Counted from the stretch's first letter, positions 1 to 12,061 are shown. The stretch is DNA of 64,000 nt from Cymodocea nodosa (GCA_036874045.1 CM072347.1:8930501-8994500), one strand, 5' to 3'. Notes: generated by a model from the sequence alone, not told the origin. Translations and numbers: made by a program.

Positions 1-368
1 AATTACTAATTTTGCATGTTCTTTATCTAAAAATTCTTGTGTAGAAAAAGATTTTGTATGCACTGAAAATTCAAATACAAGTACAAAATCTTGGTATGAA
101 CTTACTGAAACATATGAGCATGACCAAAATAAATTAACATCTGATAAAAATCGGTTTGGTCTTGATTATACTACATCTGAAAATAAAAAGAATGATTATA
201 AGAGCAATAATGCTAAGTAAGTATGATACTAATGATAAGTCTATAGTACTTACAACTAATAAAAATGTAAATGATAATGTTAAACTGTTTTTAAACAAAA
301 AGAAGAAATATGCGTTTAATGAACTTGGTCCTCAACAACACTGGGTACCAAGAAAAAGTTTTTCTTAA
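1..368 (+). pseudogene. gag 3' end of A1 (fossil)
   Basis: This is the C-terminal part of the family A Gag, recognised from the same segment in A2, A3 and A5. It has an Asn/Lys-rich stretch, then LFLNKKKKYAFNELGPQQHW and the WVPR motif that precedes protease in many plant copia polyproteins. The Gag frame closes at the same place in all four copies that show this boundary, which suggests a family trait and not random decay. The capsid part and the zinc knuckle lie outside the window. It is a fossil with a few breaks. Confidence 0.8.
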
Positions 369-3300
369 TTTGTTTTGCAAGAGGAAACAACATCAAAATG
401 GATCTTGGATAGTGGAGCATCAAGTCACATGACTGGACAGAAAAGTCTACTCAAAAATTTTACAAATACCACTAAAGGAAGTGTAACATTTGAAAACAAA
501 AGCAAAGATAAAATCATAGGTATGGCCAATGTTCAAATAACTCCGACTTGTGTTATTTAGAATGTACTATATGTAGAAAACCTAGGATTTAATTTGCTGA
601 GTGTTATAAAACTAATTGAAAATGGATATTATGTAGTGTTTGAAGATAATGTATGCAAAATTATTGATAAAAATATAGATGAAATTAAGTTTATTGCTAA
701 AAGAAAAGGTTCTATATGTGTTTTATCTTTACCTTTCGGTGTAGTTGATTTAAATTCATGTTTGCTAGTTGAAACTAGTGATGCATATCTGTGGCATAAA
801 AGGATTGGGCATATAAATATGAAACTGTTACATAAACTATCTAGAAAACATTTAGTGAGAGGTTTACCAAAGATTAAATACTCAAAGGACTTTATGTGTG
901 ATGCATGTGAGTTAGGTAAACTTCACAAAAACTCTTTTAAATCCAAAACTAATATTTCAAGCAAGAGAGTCTTAGAACTTATACATATGGATCTATTTGG
1001 ACCAACAAGAATCATGAGTCTTGGTGGTAAACGGTATGTATTTGTTTTAGTAGATGACTTCTCTAGATACACTTGGGTATATTTTCTAGCACCTAAGACA
1101 GAAGTTTTTGAAAAGTTTAAAATGTTTTACAATCTTGTTCAAAATGAACAATGTGTCTCTATTCAAAAACTTAAGAGTGATCATGGTACTGAATTTGATA
1201 ATGATCAAATGGATAATTATTGTAATGAGCATGGCATTGATCATAGATTTCCTTTTCCAAGAGCACCATCTCAAAATGGTCTTGTTGAGAGAAAGAATAG
1301 ATCACTTCAGGAAATGGCCAGAACTATGTTAAATGAACATAAGTTACCTCAAAATCTTTGGGTTGAAGTAGTAAATACAGCTTGTTATGTTATTAACAGA
1401 AGTGATTTAAGATCTTATGTTAATAAAACTTCTTTTGAAATTATGTTCAATAGGGTTCCAAAAATTTCCTATATGAAACCATTGGCTGCAAGTGTTTTAT
1501 TCTTAATACTAAGAATAAAAAGGATAAATTTCAAGCCAAAGTGGATGAATGAATTTTTGTAGGTTACTCTACTAGAAGTAAAGCCTATAGAGTATATAAC
1601 AAGACTTCTAGAACTATTGAAGAAACCCTCCATGTAAGCTTCAATGAAAATTCTTTTAGAGAATCTCAATCTAAAGTTGATAATGATGATTTGATCAATT
1701 TCCCAAAAGAGTTAGAGATCAATAGAGAGATTAAAGATTTATCTGAGAAAATCAAAAATATGAACTTAAATGATCAAACTAATGATGAAAGTGATGGACC
1801 TTCAGATGTTGATGAGAATATTAAAGAAAATCAGAGAAATTGGCGTTATTCTTCATCACATCCCATTACTCAAGTCATTGGTAATATTAATGAGGGAGTT
1901 AAAACTAGAGCTTCAGTAAATTTAAATAGTATGTGTATGTTTGTTTCTATGATGGAACCAAGGAATATATAAGAAGCATTTTCTAATGAAAATTGGATAG
2001 TGGCAATGCAAGAAGAACTAAATTAATTCATCAAAAATGATGTATGGGAATTAGTCTCTCCACTAGAAAATCAGTCCATAATAGGTACAAAGTGGATCTT
2101 TAGAAACAAAACTAACGAAACTGGTCAAATTATAAGGAATAAAGCTAGATTAGTTGCACAAAGGTATACATAAAAAGAAGGATTAGATTATGATGAAACA
2201 TTTGCTCCTATGGCTAGGTTAGAAAGTATTAGAATATTATTGACCTATGCTTGTTATATGGATTTTAAACTATATCAAATGGATGTTAAGAGTGCATTTC
2301 TAAATGGTTTAATTAATGAAGAAGTCTATGTAAAAAAACCACCTGGGTTTGAAAATATTAAAAATCCTGACTTTGTGTATAAATTGAAGAAAGCCTTATA
2401 TGGTTTGAAGCAAGCACCTAGATCTTGGTATGAAAGACTATCTACTTTTTTAATTGAACAAAGATATATCATGGGAAAAGTAGATCATACTCTATTTATC
2501 AAAAGAGATGGTAAAGATTAGATTGTTGTTCAAATATATGTGGATGATATAATCTTTGGAGCAACTTCTAATAAATTGATAAAAATATTTTTGGAAGAGA
2601 TGACTAATCAGTTTGAAATGAGTATGATAGGAGAAATTTTATATTTTCTAGGACTTCAAATTAAGCAAATGGATAAAGGTATATTTTTAAATCAAGAAAA
2701 ATATGTAGATGAAATGCTTAAGAAATTTAATTTTAATGATATAAGGATTCGAGGAACTCCTATGAGTAGTTCTTTAAAGTTAGATATTGATGACATAGGA
2801 AAATCAATAGATGAAAGAAAATACAGAAGTATGATTGGTTCTTTACTTTATTTGACTACTAATAGACCTAATATTATGTTTGCTGTGTGCGTTTGTGCTA
2901 GATTTCAATCTAATCCTAAAGAATCACACTCAATTGCAGTTAAAAGAATATTTAGATATATACAAGGAACTAAAAATTTCAGATTGTATTATTCTAAGGA
3001 TAGTTCAATTGATCTAATAGGATATACTGATGCTGATTATGTAGGATCTAAATCTGATAGAAAAAGTACCAATGGCACATGTCAATTATTGGGAAATAAT
3101 TTGGTGTCATGGTTTAGTAAAAAGCAAAACTGTGTAGCAATTTTTACTACAGAAGCTGAATATGTTGTTGCTGCATTGTGTTGCACTCAGATTCTATGGA
3201 TAAGGCAAACTTTAGAAGATTTTGGATTATCTTATGATACAATTGAGATTTATTGTGACAGTAGTTCTGCAATAAATCTTTCCAAAAGTCTTGTATTACA

Positions 3301-3487
3301 TTCTAGAGCAAAGCATATAGAGGTTAGATATCATTTTGTAAGAGATAACATAATTAAAGGAAAAATTAAATTAGAACTTATGTCTAGTAAAAATCAATTA
3401 GCTGATATATTTACAAAACCTCTAGACGAAAATACATTCTGCAACATAAGATTAAATTTAGGTATTTGTAGGCTATGTGATGTGTAA
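369..3487 (+). pseudogene. pol of A1: protease, integrase, RT, RNase H (fossil)
   Basis: Ty1/copia domain order. Aspartic protease: WILDSGASSHMTG at about 399-437. Integrase HHCC zinc finger: about 790-930. Integrase catalytic core: HMDLFGP near 984, SDHGTEFDN near 1177, and VERKNRS near 1285. [14 protein letters not shown] near 2273 and the catalytic YVDDIIFGA near 2537. RNase H: GYTDADYVGSKS near 3019, TEAEYVVAALCC near 3151 and DSSSAINLSK near 3258. Integrase before RT separates copia from gypsy. The region is broken in several places, although one integrase stretch (594-1562) stays open. A 444-bp tract at 1826-2269 is identical to A3 (see findings). The protein set would process Gag and copy and integrate the element inside virus-like particles. 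Confidence 0.92.
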
Positions 3488-4114
3488 AATGCTTAAACTC
3501 CACATAAAAAGATAAATATTATTGATGATGTTGTTCACCTCATAGATATTATATATTTATCATAAATATCTAAGTAATATCTAAATTGCTGCTTAAGATA
3601 CTATGTATTTATTATAAAATCATAGTAGTATCTTATTGATTTTAAGTAGGTTATCAATTTTAATGGTTTTCACGATTTTAAGTGGAAGTGTAAATGAAAA
3701 TCATTAAATACTTCCGAAATTCTGAAATTTTGATTAAGTGTTTTCTTTGAATCAAGGAAAGTGGATATGATCATACATAAATTTGACTTGATTGATTAAA
3801 CTTGTAGAATAAGTTATATGTAAATCATCTTAAACTATTAATCAAAAGTATGAGCTTATTGAAACTGATTCATATTTTCAGTAAAATCATAGAAGTAAAA
3901 ATTGTATGAGATTTGTGGTTTATTACATCTGTATTAATGGAATACATATATATTGTGCTTAAAATGAAAAGAGCTTACAAATTGAAAATCTTTGAGAGTT
4001 TATTGATCAGTTTGATCACGAGACTGTTGTACTTGAGCAACAACAACAACCTCTATAGAAGTAGATTCCATAAACTTCTTCAGATATTGATCAGTTTGAT
4101 CACGATTCCAAGCC
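3488..4114 (+). other. A1 pol-ORF3 spacer (non-coding)
   Basis: AT-rich DNA after the RNase H end, homologous to the start of the longer spacer in A3 (21649-23231). It includes ATATATTGTGCTTAAAATGA and a run leading to TTGATCAGTTTGATCACG. I see no supported gene. The short open frame around 3913-4206 crosses the spacer and the Q-rich ORF3 tail in the wrong frame. Confidence 0.7.
4001..4105 (+). repeat. 21-bp direct repeat in A1 spacer
   Basis: A 21-bp segment built around GATCAGTTTGATCACGA occurs at 4001-4021 and again at 4085-4105, exactly repeated, with a CAA-rich stretch between. Other family A copies have it once. Confidence 0.85.
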
Positions 4115-4327
4115 ATGCACAAACCTCAACAACAACAACAACAACAACAACCAACAGATTGTACAGACCATATACAACAACAACAAAGTTATTCAGTTCA
4201 AGCTGAACAACCACCCCAGCTACATCCTAACTTAGATGCAGTGCTTAATGACATCAGAAATAATATTAGGCATCTAGGAGATAAAATATGTAATGCTATA
4301 AGTGATATACTTAGGAGGAATAGATAA
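4115..4327 (+). pseudogene. ORF3 C-terminal tail of A1 (fossil)
   Basis: This is the tail of the family's third ORF: a poly-Gln run (CAA repeats), then a segment ending LGDKICNAISDILRRNR. It matches the C-terminus of ORF3 in A3 (ends 25495), A5 (ends 40196) and A4 (ends 60336). Only this tail of ORF3 is found in A1. Confidence 0.75.
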
Positions 4328-4821
4328 TTGTTTGTTTGCTTGTATATGAATATCAAATGTAATGTTTGTATTTCTTGTTTGATTCATTGAACAATACATT
4401 TTTTTCTGTAAATGTTTACAATTCTTATTATTATTTACAGAAAAAATTATTATACATCTATCTCTTACTATATATATTCTCTGTAATTATCTTTTTGATT
4501 AATGGCAAAAAGGGGGAGAAATGTTATAAAAAGATGATTATGATTTTAATTGCATATAATATAAAAGGGAGATGATATTTATGGTTATTGTAATTTGACA
4601 GATGATAATTAGAGAAATGATACTTATATAATTATTGACATCTGAAAGTTTTATTTCTGAGAGGTGAAATTTACACAAACAATAGAAATAAGCTTAAGTA
4701 AACTTAAGTCAACAAACGTGTTTGTTGAATTAAAAGTTAACCCAACAAAGGTGCTTTGTTGAGTTAAATATATTTCATAATTGATTTAATATGGTTTTGT
4801 CATCATCAAAAAGGGGGAGAT
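4328..4821 (+). other. A1 3' tail with polypurine runs
   Basis: Non-coding 3' tail between ORF3 and the LTR. It carries one AAAAAGGGGGAGAA run at about 4508-4521 and the LTR-adjacent polypurine tract CAAAAAGGGGGAGA at about 4807-4820, where plus-strand DNA synthesis would be primed. No gene is supported. Confidence 0.75.
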
Positions 4822-6100
4822 TGTTGAGTATTTTGTTTTGATGATGTGTGCTAAATGAAAATAATCATATTTGCTTAATTACTATTGCTTGTGAAAAGAA
4901 ATTAAAATCATCAATTAATACAGAAAAAGCTTACTGATATAAATACTTGTCTGTATTGGATCTGAAGTTAATAACTAGTCGTTTCGTTGCATTAATTTCT
5001 CATTTAGCTAAACGTTAAGTTAACGTGTGTTTTTATTGAAAAGCATGATATATTTTAAAGTTATAATTTCTGTATCATGTATAGTGCACGTTTAGACAAC
5101 TCGTTAAGTTAGAGTTTTGTTCGTATAGAGATCACGTGAGAACTCGTTAAGTTAAAGGCTTAACAGTTAAAATAGGTCACGTGAGAACTTGTTAAGTTAG
5201 TGAGTAAAAGAAGAGACGAACTCGTTAAGTTAGTGTTAAGTACTTGTCATGTGAATTGGCACATGAGGAACTCGTTAAGTTATATATATACTTGTGTTAC
5301 TCCTTTAGTTAACATTAAAGTAACGACTACTTATTACACTGATGAAATATTTTGGACGAGAAAGTTTATTTTGCAGGAAATTTTTCAGAGATCCAGAACT
5401 GATGATTAAACAAAATTCGAAATGTAAACGTGGGTCAGAACATGTGTATTTCGATAAAGGAAAAAGAAAAGACGTGAAGAAGTGGAAAACTAGTAGTGAT
5501 TAAACGTTGAGGATATACATGAAATGAAGATACAGTATAAAAGGCATAGAATTCTCGTGGATCGAACTATCCCTGCACATCAAACAAAAAATCTTTTCAA
5601 GGATCAAACTATCCCTGCACACCAAAAGAAAAATCTTTTCAAGGATTAAAAACACCTTTTCGGGGAAAAACTCTCAGGTGGAAGAAAGTTCAGTGAAGTA
5701 TAAAAGGTAAGATTTATGTTACTGAAGATTTGAAGTATTAGGAGAAAGAAAAATTAGTGAAGTAGAGAAAGACTATATATTCGTCACTAAAGAATTGCTG
5801 AAGAAGAAAAAGAAAAAGAAGAAGAAAGATCTCAAACAGGAAGAAATGTTTTAAATTCTGCAAATTAGTTTTCTCTATTTGTAGTTATGAAATTGTTTAG
5901 ATGATACATGGTATCGAGATATAATTGCATCTACAATTTCTAAGGAGAATTGAATTGTATATTGTAATTGAAACCTTGAATAAAAATGATTTTATGAAAG
6001 TAGTGTCTCGGCTTGTTTTTAATTATTGAAGTTTCAATTATAAACGAAAATGTTGAAAAACACAATTCACCCCCCTCTTATGTAGCCATATGATCCTACA
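4822..6100 (+). repeat. 3' LTR of A1
   Basis: A 1,279-bp LTR running from TGTTGAGTA to GATCCTACA, preceded directly by the polypurine tract. It contains repeated AACTCGTTAAGTTA motifs, several beside CACGTGAG, and a TATA box TATAAAAG at about 5536-5543. A GAA-rich purine stretch lies at about 5800-5830 and an AATAAA signal near 5980. Start and end agree with the other A LTRs in the window. Confidence 0.93.
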
Positions 6101-6562
6101 TTGTACATAAGAGTTGTCATTCAATCAGATACTTGCAACTGTAACTTACCGAACTGTTATTTAACTATCGGATAATTAGCTACAGTAACCCTCCAAAATC
6201 CTTCGTTAAGTTTCTGACTGCTTTATTTAATTCAACACGTGCATAATAGACTGACTTAAGTTCTGGATGGTTATACCTATAACTCACCGAAACTCTTCAA
6301 AATTTTGAATAGTTAGCTCTAGTAACTTTCCGATTCTCTTTTTAAACTTTTGTTTGGATTTTTGCACGTGGGAAATTCAATGAGTTAAGTTTCGGATAGT
6401 TAACTACAGTAACTTTCTGATTCTTTATATATCCATCTTTCTAACTCTCCAAAAGCCTTCTACTTTTAGATAGTTAATTTTCTAACTGTCCAATAGTGTT
6501 GCTACTGCTTTATACTGCCTTTTGGATACTTAGACTGTTAACTCACTGAAAATATTTCTCTT
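6101..6562 (-). repeat. B1 3' LTR, piece 1
   Basis: B-type LTR sequence full of GATAGTTAACT and CTCACCGAAA type motifs and two ACGTG cores. It is cut on the left by A1 and on the right by the B' solo LTR. It continues at 32715, where the target duplication CTCTT is repeated. Confidence 0.85.
6558..6562. repeat. Target-site duplication CTCTT of B'
   Basis: CTCTT at 6558-6562 and again at 32710-32714, bracketing TGTTAGGACC at the left and GTTCCTAACA at the right. Confidence 0.93.
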
Positions 6563-6929
6563 TGTTAGGACCCTAGTATTTTGATAATGCAAAAACCTAT
6601 GTGAGGAAACCAAATTGTATTTCACAGATATGATAGCTCAATAAAAGATTAGAAAGCAAACGAACAGATGGAGAAAGTTCCAGAAGATACTTCTATAGAG
6701 CTACAGGAAAATCAGACAATTACAGGTCTAAGTATCTGTAGAGCAAGTTTAAAGTAGCAGCAATATTATCGGACAGTTAGAAGAATAACTATCCGAAATT
6801 ATAAAGCATTCGAAGAGTTATGAAAGGTAGTTGGTTGAATGATCAGAGAGTTAAGGAGTTAACTATCCGAAAGCAAAAGGAAAATCAGAAAGTTAGAAAG
6901 GCTAACTATCCGAAACTTAAGTCATTCAA

Positions 6930-7745
6930 TTAACCACGTGTAGAAATTCAGAACAGAAACTTAAAGGATTTTTCGGAGAGTTAGGAAGATAACTATCCGA
7001 CTTTTTCGATGAGTTACAAGTATAACTTTCCAAAAGCTGAAAGGACCTTTTTAGAGAGTTACAGGTTTAACTATCCAAAGGTTACAGTCATTTAATTAAC
7101 CACGTGTAGAAATACAGAATGAAAACTTAAAGGACTTTTTGGAGAGTTAGATAACTATTTGAGTTTTTCGGAGAGTTACAGGTATAACTTTCTGGAACTT
7201 AAGTCATCTTATTATGCACGTGCAGAAAGGAGAAGCCGGCAGTTGAAAGCTTAAAAGGAAAAATCGGAGAGTTAGATAACTATTCAAAATTTCAAGAGAG
7301 TTTCAGTGAGTTATAGTTTAACTATCCGAAACTTAAGTCATTGAATTTGCCACGTGCAGAATTCCAAACAGAAGCTCATATAAGTTTTCGGAGAGTTAGA
7401 AAGATAACTATCCGAAATTTCAAGAGAGTTTCGGTGAGTTATAGTTTAACTATCTGAAACTTAAGTCATTGAATTTCCCACGTGTAGAATTCTAGACAGA
7501 TGCTCAAATGGGTTTTCGAAGAGTTAGAAAGATAACTATCTGAAATTTCAAGAGAGTTTCGGTGAGTTACAGTTTAACTATCCGAAACTTAAGTCATTGA
7601 ATTTCCCACGTGCAGAATTCCAAACAGATGCTCAAATGGGTTTTCGGAGAGTTACAAAAAGATAACTATCCGAAAAATGGGAAGTTTTTGTGAGTTAAAT
7701 TCTTAACTATCCGAAACTTAAGTTATTCTTTTATGCACGTGCAGA
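6930..7745 (+). repeat. ~128-bp tandem repeats with CACGTG cores in B' LTR
   Basis: CACGTG occurs at 6935, 7101, 7217, 7351, 7479, 7607 and 7736. Spacing is 166, 116, 134, 128, 128 and 129 bp. Each unit has TTTCGGAGAGTTA, then AACTATCCGAAACTTAAGTC, then the CACGTG(C/T)AGAA core. The arrangement fits a U3 enhancer-like region. Confidence 0.85.
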
Positions 7746-7963
7746 ATTGAAAAGACATTAGTCGAAGACTTAAAAGAAAAATTAGAGAGTTACGGTAGTT
7801 AACTATCCGAAAGTCAGGAGCTCCTTTCGGTGAGTTAATATACAAGTCTCTAAACACTTGACATTTCACGTGAGCAACTTAAAATCCTTACGTGACACAA
7901 ATAACAGGATATGAGTAAAGAATCGGTAAGTTATGGATGCATTTCGGCAAGTTATTTTTATAA

Positions 7964-7968
7964 CCATC
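7964..7968. repeat. Target-site duplication CCATC of A2
   Basis: CCATC at 7964-7968 and at 31899-31903, directly outside TGTAGGATC on the left and ACTCAACA on the right. Confidence 0.93.
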
Positions 7969-9675
7969 TGTAGGATCATATGGCTACACAAGAGGGGGGT
8001 GAATTGTGTATTTTTAATATTTTCTGAAATATATTTGAAACTTTAAAACTCAAAAATAAGTCGAGACATTGTTTTCATAAAATCATTTTTATTCAAGGTT
8101 TCAATTACAATATACAATTCAATTTTCCTCAGAAATTGTAGATGCAATTATATTTCGATACCATGTATCATCTAAACAATTTCATAACTACAAACACAGA
8201 AAACTAATTTGCGGAATTTAAAACTTTTCTTCCTGTTTGAGTTCTTTCTTCTTCTTCTTTTTCTTCTTCAACAATTCTTTAGTGACGAATATCTTGTCTT
8301 TTCAAGCTTCACCGAATTTGCTTTCTTCTGATACTTCAAATCTTTAGTGACGAAAATCTTACCTTTTTATGCTTCACTGAACTTTCTTCTACTTGAGAGA
8401 TTTTTCCTGAAGAGGTGTTTTTGATCCCTGAAAAAGATTTTTCTTTTGGTGTGCAGGGATGGTTTGATCCTTGAAAAGATTTTTCGTTTTGTGTGCAAGG
8501 ATAAATTGATCAATGAGAATTCTATGCATTTTATACTGTATCTTCATTTCATGCATATCCTTCACGTTTAACCACTACCAGTTTTCCACTTCTCCACGTC
8601 TTTTCTTTTTCCTTCATCGAGACACACACGTTCTAACCCACGTTTATATTTCGAATTTTCTTTAATCATTAGTCCTGGATCTCTGAAAAATTTCTTGCAA
8701 AATAAACTTTCTCGTCCAAAAATTTTTCATCAGTGTAATAAGAAGTCCTTACTTTAATGTTAACTAAACGAGTAACACAAGTATATATATATAACTTAAC
8801 ATTTCCAACTTAACGAGTTCACCATGTGCCATTTCACGTGACAAGTACTGTAGCTGACTCAATGAACTAAGTCCGTGGTGTTATGCTTACTCAACGAACC
8901 AGCTTAACCTTTCTTTCGGAAGGTTAAACGATAACTCACCGAAAATAGTTTAAGTTTCGGATAGTTACGACTGTAAGTCACCGAAAAACTCTTTATATTA
9001 TAAAACTAGTAAGACACGTGTCAAGACCTGAAAACATGACTTAAGTTACCTTTCGGATAGTTACGACTGTAAGTCTCCGAAAAAACTTTAACTCACCGAT
9101 TCAGTAATAAAAAATGCTTTTATAATAAGAATTTTACCACATGCAAAAATAACAACTTAAGTTTATAACGCTAACGTAACGTGTTGCCTTAGTGTTCAAT
9201 ATAGCAACTCAGCGTGTTTAGTTATGTTAACTTAACGAGTTAAACATGTGCACCTCACGTGATACAATACAACATTTGTAACTTATAATTTCACTACGTG
9301 TATAACACTAACTTAACGAGTTCATCTCTTCTTTTACTCACTAACTTAACGAGTTATCACATGACCACTATACAAACAAAACTCTAACTTAACGAGGTGT
9401 CTAAACATGCACTGTTCATGATACAGAAAATATACCATTAAAACATATCATGCTTTTCAATAAAAACACACGTTAACTTAACGTTTAGCTAAATGAGAAA
9501 TTAATGCAACGAAACGACTAGTTATTAACTTCAGATCCAATACAGACAAGTATTTATATCAATAAGCTTTTTCTGTATTTATTGATGATTTTAATTTCTT
9601 TTCACAAGCAATAGTAATTGAGCAAATATGATTATTTTCATTCAGCACACATCATCAAAACAAAAATACTCAACA
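7969..9675 (-). repeat. 3' LTR of A2
   Basis: 1,707 bp, TGTAGGATC to TACTCAACA on the plus strand. Its partner is 30190-31898. The segment at about 8901-9101 has TTTCGGATAGTTA and AACTCACCGA motifs typical of family B LTRs and is absent from the A3 and A5 LTRs. Confidence 0.93.
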
Positions 9676-10176
9676 ATCTCCCCCTTTTTGATGATGACAA
9701 AACCATATTAAATCAATTATGAAATATGTTTAACTCAATAAAGCACCTTCCTTAGGTTAACTTTTAATTCAACAAACTTGTTTGTTGACTTAAGTTCACT
9801 TAAGCTTATTTCTATTGTTTGTGTAAATTTTACCTCTCAAAACTAAAACTCTCAGATGTCAATAATTATATAAGTATCAGTTTTCTAATTATCATCTCTT
9901 AGATTACAATAACCATTTAAATAGCATCTCCTTTTATAATATATATATGCAATTAAGATCATAATCATCTTTTTATAATATTTCTCCCCCTTTTTGTCAT
10001 TAATCAAAAAGATAATTACAAAGAATATATATATATATAAGAGATATAATTACAACAACTCTTTCTGTAAACAAGAATAATAATTGAACACATTTACAGA
10101 AAAATGTATTGTTCAATCAATCAAACAAGTAATACAAACATTACATTTTGTACTTAGATACAAACAAAAATAGTTA
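9676..10176 (-). other. A2 3' tail with polypurine tracts
   Basis: On the minus strand the LTR-adjacent polypurine tract AAAAAGGGGGAGA lies at about 9677-9690, and a second copy at about 9985-9998. Between them is AT-rich DNA with a TATATATA run near 10025. No gene is supported. Confidence 0.75.
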
Positions 10177-12061
10177 TCAACCCCTCCTAAGTATATTACT
10201 TATAGCATTACATATTTTATCTCCTAGATGCCTAATATCATTTCTGATGTCGTTAAGCACTGCATCTAAGTCAGGAGGTAACTAGGTTTGCTGTTCTGCT
10301 TGAACTGAATAACTTTGTTGTTGTTGTTGTATATGGTCTGTATCAGGTTGTTGTTGTTGTTGTCGTTGAGGTTTATGCATGGCTTGGAATTTTTGCAAAT
10401 CTTTGACACTAAATGCTCTCATGCCTTTAGTTTCAGAGGGCTAGTCGGATAAAGTCAATTGGCTTGCAAGGATTCTACATACAGCATCACCATAAAATAA
10501 CTTTGAACTCGTATGCTGTAGTTGAGACATAAAAACATCAAACCAATTTATTTGAATTCTATTCAGTAGGCCATAAGTTGCATATAAATAGCTTCTGCTG
10601 ACTTCCAAATTATGTCCAACTCCCTGAAATAAATTTGCATAAAATATATTTGCAATAAACCTTGCCTCTGCATTAAGATTTTCCATTAATCTCATTTCAG
10701 AATACACATCTGGAATTTTTGATAAAGACTGAATGTTCCATTCCAGTTGTCTTATTATGTCAAATCTGTTGGTAACAACAACACCTTCATTCTTTAATCC
10801 TAAAACTTTAAAAATTAACTCAGGAGACAACATAAACTCCTGTTCATTTATTTGAGTTTTCAGAAAATTTCCATTCTTGACTAGATTGCTATAAAAAGCT
10901 ACAATAAGCTCTATGTATTGCTTCCATTTCATTCCTACTGGCAAGAATTTAATGAAGCCTTGAAACTCAAACAGATCTCTTATTTCCATCAAATTTCTGA
11001 ATTTTATTGGACGAGCATGCAAAATCTAACATGTAAACAGATCTCTTAGATTCCGTAGAAGGCTGGTTAACTTTTAGCTCTTCTAGAGTCTTAACAATTT
11101 CAATATCTACTACTCCAGACAATTCAGCCTTTGAACTAGTTACTACTTCAATATTGTCAATTATATTTGCAATAACTTGTTCAATGTCAGGTGCCTGATG
11201 CTCTGATTTGTCAATTTCTGCATCATTAGGACTTATACTAATAGAAAAACTTGAGCTCATATTTGACTTGGATTTCTTCTCAAGTTTTCTAGTAAGGGAA
11301 AATAAAGTCTCATTATCTTCATCAGTTTCAGTGTGTTCGGAACTGATGAGTTTATCAGATGCACAATAAGGTACAATGTCTAGACATACATTGTCCTTTA
11401 GAAATAAATTTTCATCTGATTTTCCTTTTTCAATAGACTTTGTTTCCTTAGACATAATTTTTCTGACTTTCCTTATTCTATAACATTTTTGTTTCTCCTT
11501 TTCAAGTATTGCTGTTTTCTTTTCAAATTGCTCCATAAAAGTTTTCTGCTTTAATTCTTCCAAGGCATTTTCTATTGCAACGGCGTTTTGAAGAATGTCA
11601 ACTTTTGTTTTGTTTACAGCAATATCTGATTCTACTTGTTTTGAATATAAAGGAGTAGGGATAGCTGATTCATGCTCTTCCTCAAATGCATGTAGTCTTG
11701 TACCGTTTATAGGAGTTTGAGGAGTTCTATTTGATGAACCTACACCTTTTTCCAAATATTTTGCATATTGTTCCAAAAATGCAATCTCAGCACATTTCAT
11801 TCTGTATTCTCTATCAAATTTACTACGAATACCCATGTATGTAATATTTGCATCAGTATGTTGAATTTCTTGTCTAACTTCATCTAATATTCCCTAAGGA
11901 AAGATGTAATCTCTATAAAGTTCTGCTAACCTTTTGTCCACTCAAAATATTTTCTTGAACCAAGTACGTGGAACTTCATCATTCTCTATTTCTTTTCCTT
12001 TTGCATCTCTTCTGCTTTTTCCTTTTCCTCTGCCACGACCTTTATAGAACTTGGAGACCAT
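10177..12061 (-). pseudogene. ORF3 of A2 (fossil)
   Basis: Third ORF of the family. It starts at the ATG of MVSKFYKGRGRGK (12061), after which come a basic RG/K-rich N-terminus, the conserved block GIRSKFDREYRMKCAEIAFL, an acidic, Ser-rich middle, then a C-terminal block with RPIKFRNLMEIRDLFEFQGF and ELIVAFYSNLVKNGNF, a poly-Gln run and the tail ending near DILRRG. I see no signal peptide and no membrane segment. The C-terminal block resembles the 'putative plant transposon protein' type domain found next to pol in many plant retroelements. That comparison is from memory and needs an HMM search. It has several breaks. Confidence 0.75.

Larger units (their letters stand above)
1..6100 (+). mobile_element. 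A1: Ty1/copia (SIRE-like) LTR retrotransposon, right part
   Basis: The window opens inside this family A copy. In order it holds the end of gag, protease, integrase, RT, RNase H, a spacer, the tail of ORF3, a polypurine tract (about 4809-4820) and the 3' LTR (4822-6100). The 5' LTR, PBS and most of gag lie off the left edge, so LTR dating and the target duplication cannot be tested; the right-flank 5-mer is TTGTA. The copy is broken, with roughly ten breaks, and is shorter than A3 or A5 because ORF3 is represented only by its tail. It sits inside the left LTR of the minus-strand element B1: the sequence from 6101 on is B-type LTR and matches 56315 onward. Confidence 0.93.

Noticed and set aside
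4366-4575. Small hydrophobic open frame after ORF3 in A1 (and the similar 25470-25787 in A3) as an envelope-like membrane protein
   Set aside because: It lies in the non-coding tail over T-rich DNA and polypurine runs, is not conserved in frame across copies, and its hydrophobicity comes from AT-rich codons.
7217-7745. CRISPR-like array
   Set aside because: The units are contiguous degenerate ~128-bp tandem repeats without unique spacers, in a plant LTR.
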